A stretch of DNA of 35,270 nucleotides from Gudongella sp964604145 (GTDB lineage Bacteria > Bacillota > Clostridia > Tissierellales > Tissierellaceae): contig CAZRXS010000010.1 in assembly GCA_964604145.1 (NCBI GenBank), positions 1 to 35,270 of the forward strand. The letters are read 5' to 3'. The position numbers and the translations under genes were made by a program. Below, in pieces: positions 33,099 to 35,270 of this stretch; positions within the stretch are counted from its first letter, which is position 1; the number at the start of each line of letters is the position of its first letter. A model generated the notes under the pieces. The model was given only the letters and a program-made list of their open reading frames with translations. It was not told where the DNA came from and did no database searches.

Positions 33099-33107
33099 AT
33101 TATATCA
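33099..33107 (-). promoter_or_regulatory. Extended -10 promoter candidate for tig
   Basis: TGATATAAT on the minus strand, 57 bases before the tig ATG. TTGACA lies only seven bases upstream of the -10 and cannot be its -35, so the extended -10 is the main support. No CIRCE-type heat-shock operator is seen. Confidence 0.45.
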
Positions 33108-33133
33108 TAAATGTCAATAGAATCCTACATTAT

Positions 33134-33163
33134 AAAAAACCAATGGTTGTGACCACTGGTTTT
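33134..33163 (-). terminator. Terminator of tRNA-Leu
   Basis: Minus-strand AAAACCAGTGGT, loop CACA and ACCATTGGTTTT form 12 pairs with one G-U, followed by further U. It lies directly after the tRNA 3' end and ahead of the tig promoter. Confidence 0.88.
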
Positions 33164-33166
33164 ATA

Positions 33167-33250
33167 TGGTGCGGGAGAGAGGACTTGAACCCCCACGTCA
33201 ATGACACTAGATCCTAAGTCTAGCGCGTCTGCCAGTTCCGCCACTCCCGC
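33167..33250 (-). tRNA. tRNA-Leu (anticodon UAG)
   Basis: The minus strand reads GCGGGAG at the 5' end and CTCCCGC-A-CCA at the 3' end, a seven-pair acceptor stem with the CCA encoded. The anticodon stem CTAGA/TCTAG encloses loop CTTAGGA, anticodon TAG, reading CUA and probably other CUN codons. An extra arm (TGTCATTGACGT) of the long class II type follows, then the T arm GGGGG-TTCAAGT-CCTCT. The 84-base length fits tRNA-Leu. Confidence 0.96.
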
Positions 33251-33282
33251 ATGTGAGGTGATATAAAATCACCCACTTAATT

Positions 33283-33310
33283 ATTATAGCATCGGCCAAG
33301 AATTTGTCAA
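33283..33310 (-). promoter_or_regulatory. Strong consensus promoter for tRNA-Leu
   Basis: Perfect TTGACA (33310-33305), a 16-base spacer and perfect TATAAT (33288-33283), with the tRNA 5' end 33 bases further on. Between them GGTGAT-TTTAT-ATCACC could fold as a small hairpin in the pre-tRNA leader. Confidence 0.85.
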
Positions 33311-33364
33311 ATTTTTTTATCCTCTTTTATTAGTTTCCTTTTTTTAAGATATATATAGGCAAAA

Positions 33365-34198
33365 CTAAAATGATATTATAATCCCACCATCATTTACATA
33401 CACAGCTGATAAAGCAGTAGTTTCAACAATTATTATATCTTTAAAATTATACTTTTTTAAATCTTCTTTTAGCTCTAAAGCTCTTTCCAAGGCATTAGCA
33501 TGGGATATAGCCGCTATTTTTTCTTCAAAATTAGATCCTTTTTCCCCAATAATTTCTGCAAGTTTTTTAAATGCTTTTTTACTTCCTCTAATTTTTATTA
33601 CAGGCTCAATATTCCCATCATCATCAGCTCGCATTATAGGTTTTACATTTAATAAGTTTGCTATTAGACCCTTTGTCTTTGAAATTCTTCCATTTTTTAT
33701 TAAATTACTCAGGTCTTCAGAGATAAAATAGGTTTTTAGTTCGTCTATATATTCTTCAACCCTCTTTACAATATCTTCTTTCGATAAGTTCATATTTATG
33801 CTTTCCTGTATTTTTATAGCTGTCAATGTCTCTGTTACACTTGCACCTTTTGAATTAAAGACATGAACAAACTTATCCTTAAATTCTTCAAGTATCATAT
33901 CTTTAGCAAGGATTGCACTATTATAAGTCGCAGATAGTTGCTTAGATATTGTAACTACAAAGATATTATCAGAATCAAAAAACTGTTCTTTAAAATCCCC
34001 TGGAGATGGACAAGATGATCTAATTGGATTTGGACTTGCTTTCATAGATTGGTATAAATCTTCCATATCAATATTCTCATCGTCTATAAAGGATTTATCA
34101 TCTATATCGATTTTAAAAGGGACTAATGTAACATCCATATACTTTTCTAGTTCAGGATTTAAGTCACATGAACTATCAGCTACTATTTTATAATTCAT
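33365..34198 (-). CDS. DegV family protein (second copy)
   Basis: 277 residues with DegV features: MNYKIVADSSCDLNPELEKY, the segment PIRSSCPSPGDFKEQFF, VTISKQLSATYNSAILAKDM and LIKNGRISKTKGLIANLLNV. It is clearly related to the other DegV but diverged: SKQLSAT replaces SSELSST at the ligand site, and the C-terminus is GGIIISF in place of HAGPGVLAL. The different ligand pocket suggests another fatty-acid preference (inference). It starts 16 bases after glmM, so it is probably co-transcribed with it. No clear terminator follows. Confidence 0.92.
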   Translation of the reverse strand: MNYKIVADSSCDLNPELEKYMDVTLVPFKIDIDDKSFIDDENIDMEDLYQSMKASPNPIRSSCPSPGDFKEQFFDSDNIFVVTISKQLSATYNSAILAKDMILEEFKDKFVHVFNSKGASVTETLTAIKIQESINMNLSKEDIVKRVEEYIDELKTYFISEDLSNLIKNGRISKTKGLIANLLNVKPIMRADDDGNIEPVIKIRGSKKAFKKLAEIIGEKGSNFEEKIAAISHANALERALELKEDLKKYNFKDIIIVETTALSAVYVNDGGIIISF

Positions 34199-34214
34199 AA
34201 TAATACACCCCCGT

Positions 34215-35270
34215 TTATTTTACACCTATTTTAGACTCGATCAAATTAGCTAATTCAACGGCCTTTTGACTAATAAAACTTTGGTTTTTGCCTTCAATCA
34301 TAACTCTAACCAGCGGTTCTGTTCCAGATGGCCTAACAAGTACCCTTCCTTCACCTTGGAACATTTCTTCGATTTTAGATATTTCATTCTTTATCTCAGG
34401 TATTTCCATGTATTTTGTCTTGTATTTATTTTCAACCCTCGCATTAACTAGTACTTGAGGATAATCTAACATAATATTATTTAACTCTGATGCCTTACTC
34501 TTTGTTTCTTTCATTATTTCTAGTATTTGAAGAGCTGTTGCCATACCATCTCCTGTTGTGTTGTGTTCAAGAAATATTATATGTCCAGATTGTTCGCCAC
34601 CAAGAGTATAACCTTCCTCTAACATTTTTTCAAGTACATATCTATCTCCCACATCTGTCTTTTCTATGCTCAATCCATTTTCCTTTAAAAAAATATCGAG
34701 TCCAATATTTGACATTACTGTGCCTACTACTTTGTTTTTATAAAGCTTTCCTTTGCTTTTTAAATGTCTTCCACAGATTGCAAGAATGTGGTCTCCATTT
34801 ATTATACTGCCCATTTCATCAACCGCAATAACCCTATCAGCATCTCCATCAAAGGCTACTCCAAGGTCTGCACCAATTTTTGCGACTAACTTTTGTACTA
34901 ATTCTGGTTTTGTTGACCCACAAGCTTTATTTATATTCATTCCATTTGGTGTAATATTTATTGCTTCTACATCAGCTCCAAGTTCTTCTAATACTATTGG
35001 TCCAATTTCAAAAAGTGCTCCATTTCCACAGTCCATGGCAATTTTTATTCCAGATAAGTCTACTCCAATAGTAGATTTTAAAAAATCTATATAATCTCTT
35101 TTACCTTCTTCATTTATATATACCCGCCCTATATGTTCTTTAATAGGCCTATCCAATATTTCTTTATCGTTTTTAATTATAGATTCGATTTTTTCTTCAA
35201 TAGCATCTGAAAGCTTTAATCCCTTATTATTAAATATTTTTATACCATTGTATTCTCCTGGATTATGAGA
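34215..35270 (-). CDS. glmM: Phosphoglucosamine mutase, 5' end cut by window edge
   Basis: Converts glucosamine-6-phosphate to glucosamine-1-phosphate for UDP-GlcNAc and peptidoglycan synthesis. The visible 351 residues begin at SHNPGEYNGIKIF, the active-site loop whose serine is phosphorylated in this family, so about 100 N-terminal residues lie outside the window. The metal loop AFDGDADRVIAVDE, the substrate loop GGEQSGHIIF and the phosphate-binding RPSGTEPLVRVMIEG are all intact. GEQSGHII is typical of GlmM rather than other phosphohexomutases. The ATG/TTG-like codons further in are internal. degV follows 16 bases later. Confidence 0.96.
   Translation of the reverse strand, partial: SHNPGEYNGIKIFNNKGLKLSDAIEEKIESIIKNDKEILDRPIKEHIGRVYINEEGKRDYIDFLKSTIGVDLSGIKIAMDCGNGALFEIGPIVLEELGADVEAINITPNGMNINKACGSTKPELVQKLVAKIGADLGVAFDGDADRVIAVDEMGSIINGDHILAICGRHLKSKGKLYKNKVVGTVMSNIGLDIFLKENGLSIEKTDVGDRYVLEKMLEEGYTLGGEQSGHIIFLEHNTTGDGMATALQILEIMKETKSKASELNNIMLDYPQVLVNARVENKYKTKYMEIPEIKNEISKIEEMFQGEGRVLVRPSGTEPLVRVMIEGKNQSFISQKAVELANLIESKIGVK

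Noticed and set aside
33099..33118. TTGACA upstream of tig as a -35 box
   Set aside because: Its spacing to TATAAT is seven bases, far from the 16-18 needed; only the extended -10 is kept.
1..35270. CRISPR array, insertion sequence, prophage, toxin-antitoxin or defence system
   Set aside because: No regularly spaced repeats, transposase or integrase motifs, terminal inverted repeats or recognisable defence domains were found; the genes are housekeeping or common clostridial families.

Overview
The window is about 35 kb of AT-rich, compact chromosome from a low-GC Gram-positive anaerobe of the Clostridia/Tissierellia type. The taxon is inferred from gene content, not proven. Supporting signs are strong GGAGG ribosome binding sites with frequent GTG/TTG starts, a rubredoxin, VanW- and DegV-family proteins, the order tig-clpP-clpX-lon-engB, and a tandem glycine riboswitch ahead of thioredoxin reductase. 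That last arrangement is typical of glycine-reducing (Stickland) amino-acid fermenters. Almost everything is on the minus strand; rodA, a UvrD-like helicase and a small rubredoxin gene are the exceptions. A 100-base run of N (10412-10511) marks an assembly gap.

Left part (1-9300): the minus-strand trxB runs off the left edge. It is preceded by a promoter, a two-aptamer glycine riboswitch and an intrinsic terminator whose 5' arm contains the P1 strand of aptamer 2, which predicts a glycine-ON switch. Next come a Na/Pi cotransporter, trmL, a Cof-type phosphatase, a VanW-domain surface protein overlapping nth, a DUF503 protein, a Kbl/BioF-type enzyme with its own terminator, and queG.

Middle (9300-20000): rodA (+) converges on a second QueG-like iron-sulfur protein cut by the gap. 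Upstream of that lie a cyclophilin, an MgtC-family protein and a MATE transporter. A map/trhA/TPR group, a nitroreductase and a PAP2 phosphatase follow. The PAP2 gene is divergent from a compact UvrD-like helicase, whose stop codon lies in a hairpin shared with the convergent HAD gene.

Right part (20000-35270): HAD phosphatase and DegV; an apparent typA-cls-aminotransferase operon; an orphan RsbW/SpoIIAB-like ATPase divergent from a 53-residue rubredoxin gene; the tig-clpP-clpX-lon-engB protein quality-control cluster; a single tRNA-Leu(UAG) with its own promoter and terminator; a second degV; and glmM, cut at its active-site serine by the window end.

Most of this is conserved housekeeping DNA. 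I see no mobile element, prophage, CRISPR array or defence island, and no convincing new multi-gene system. The most informative element is the glycine riboswitch leader, including a possible extra pairing between its linker and the terminator loop. Starts were moved inward from the longest open frame where a ribosome binding site clearly favours an internal codon.
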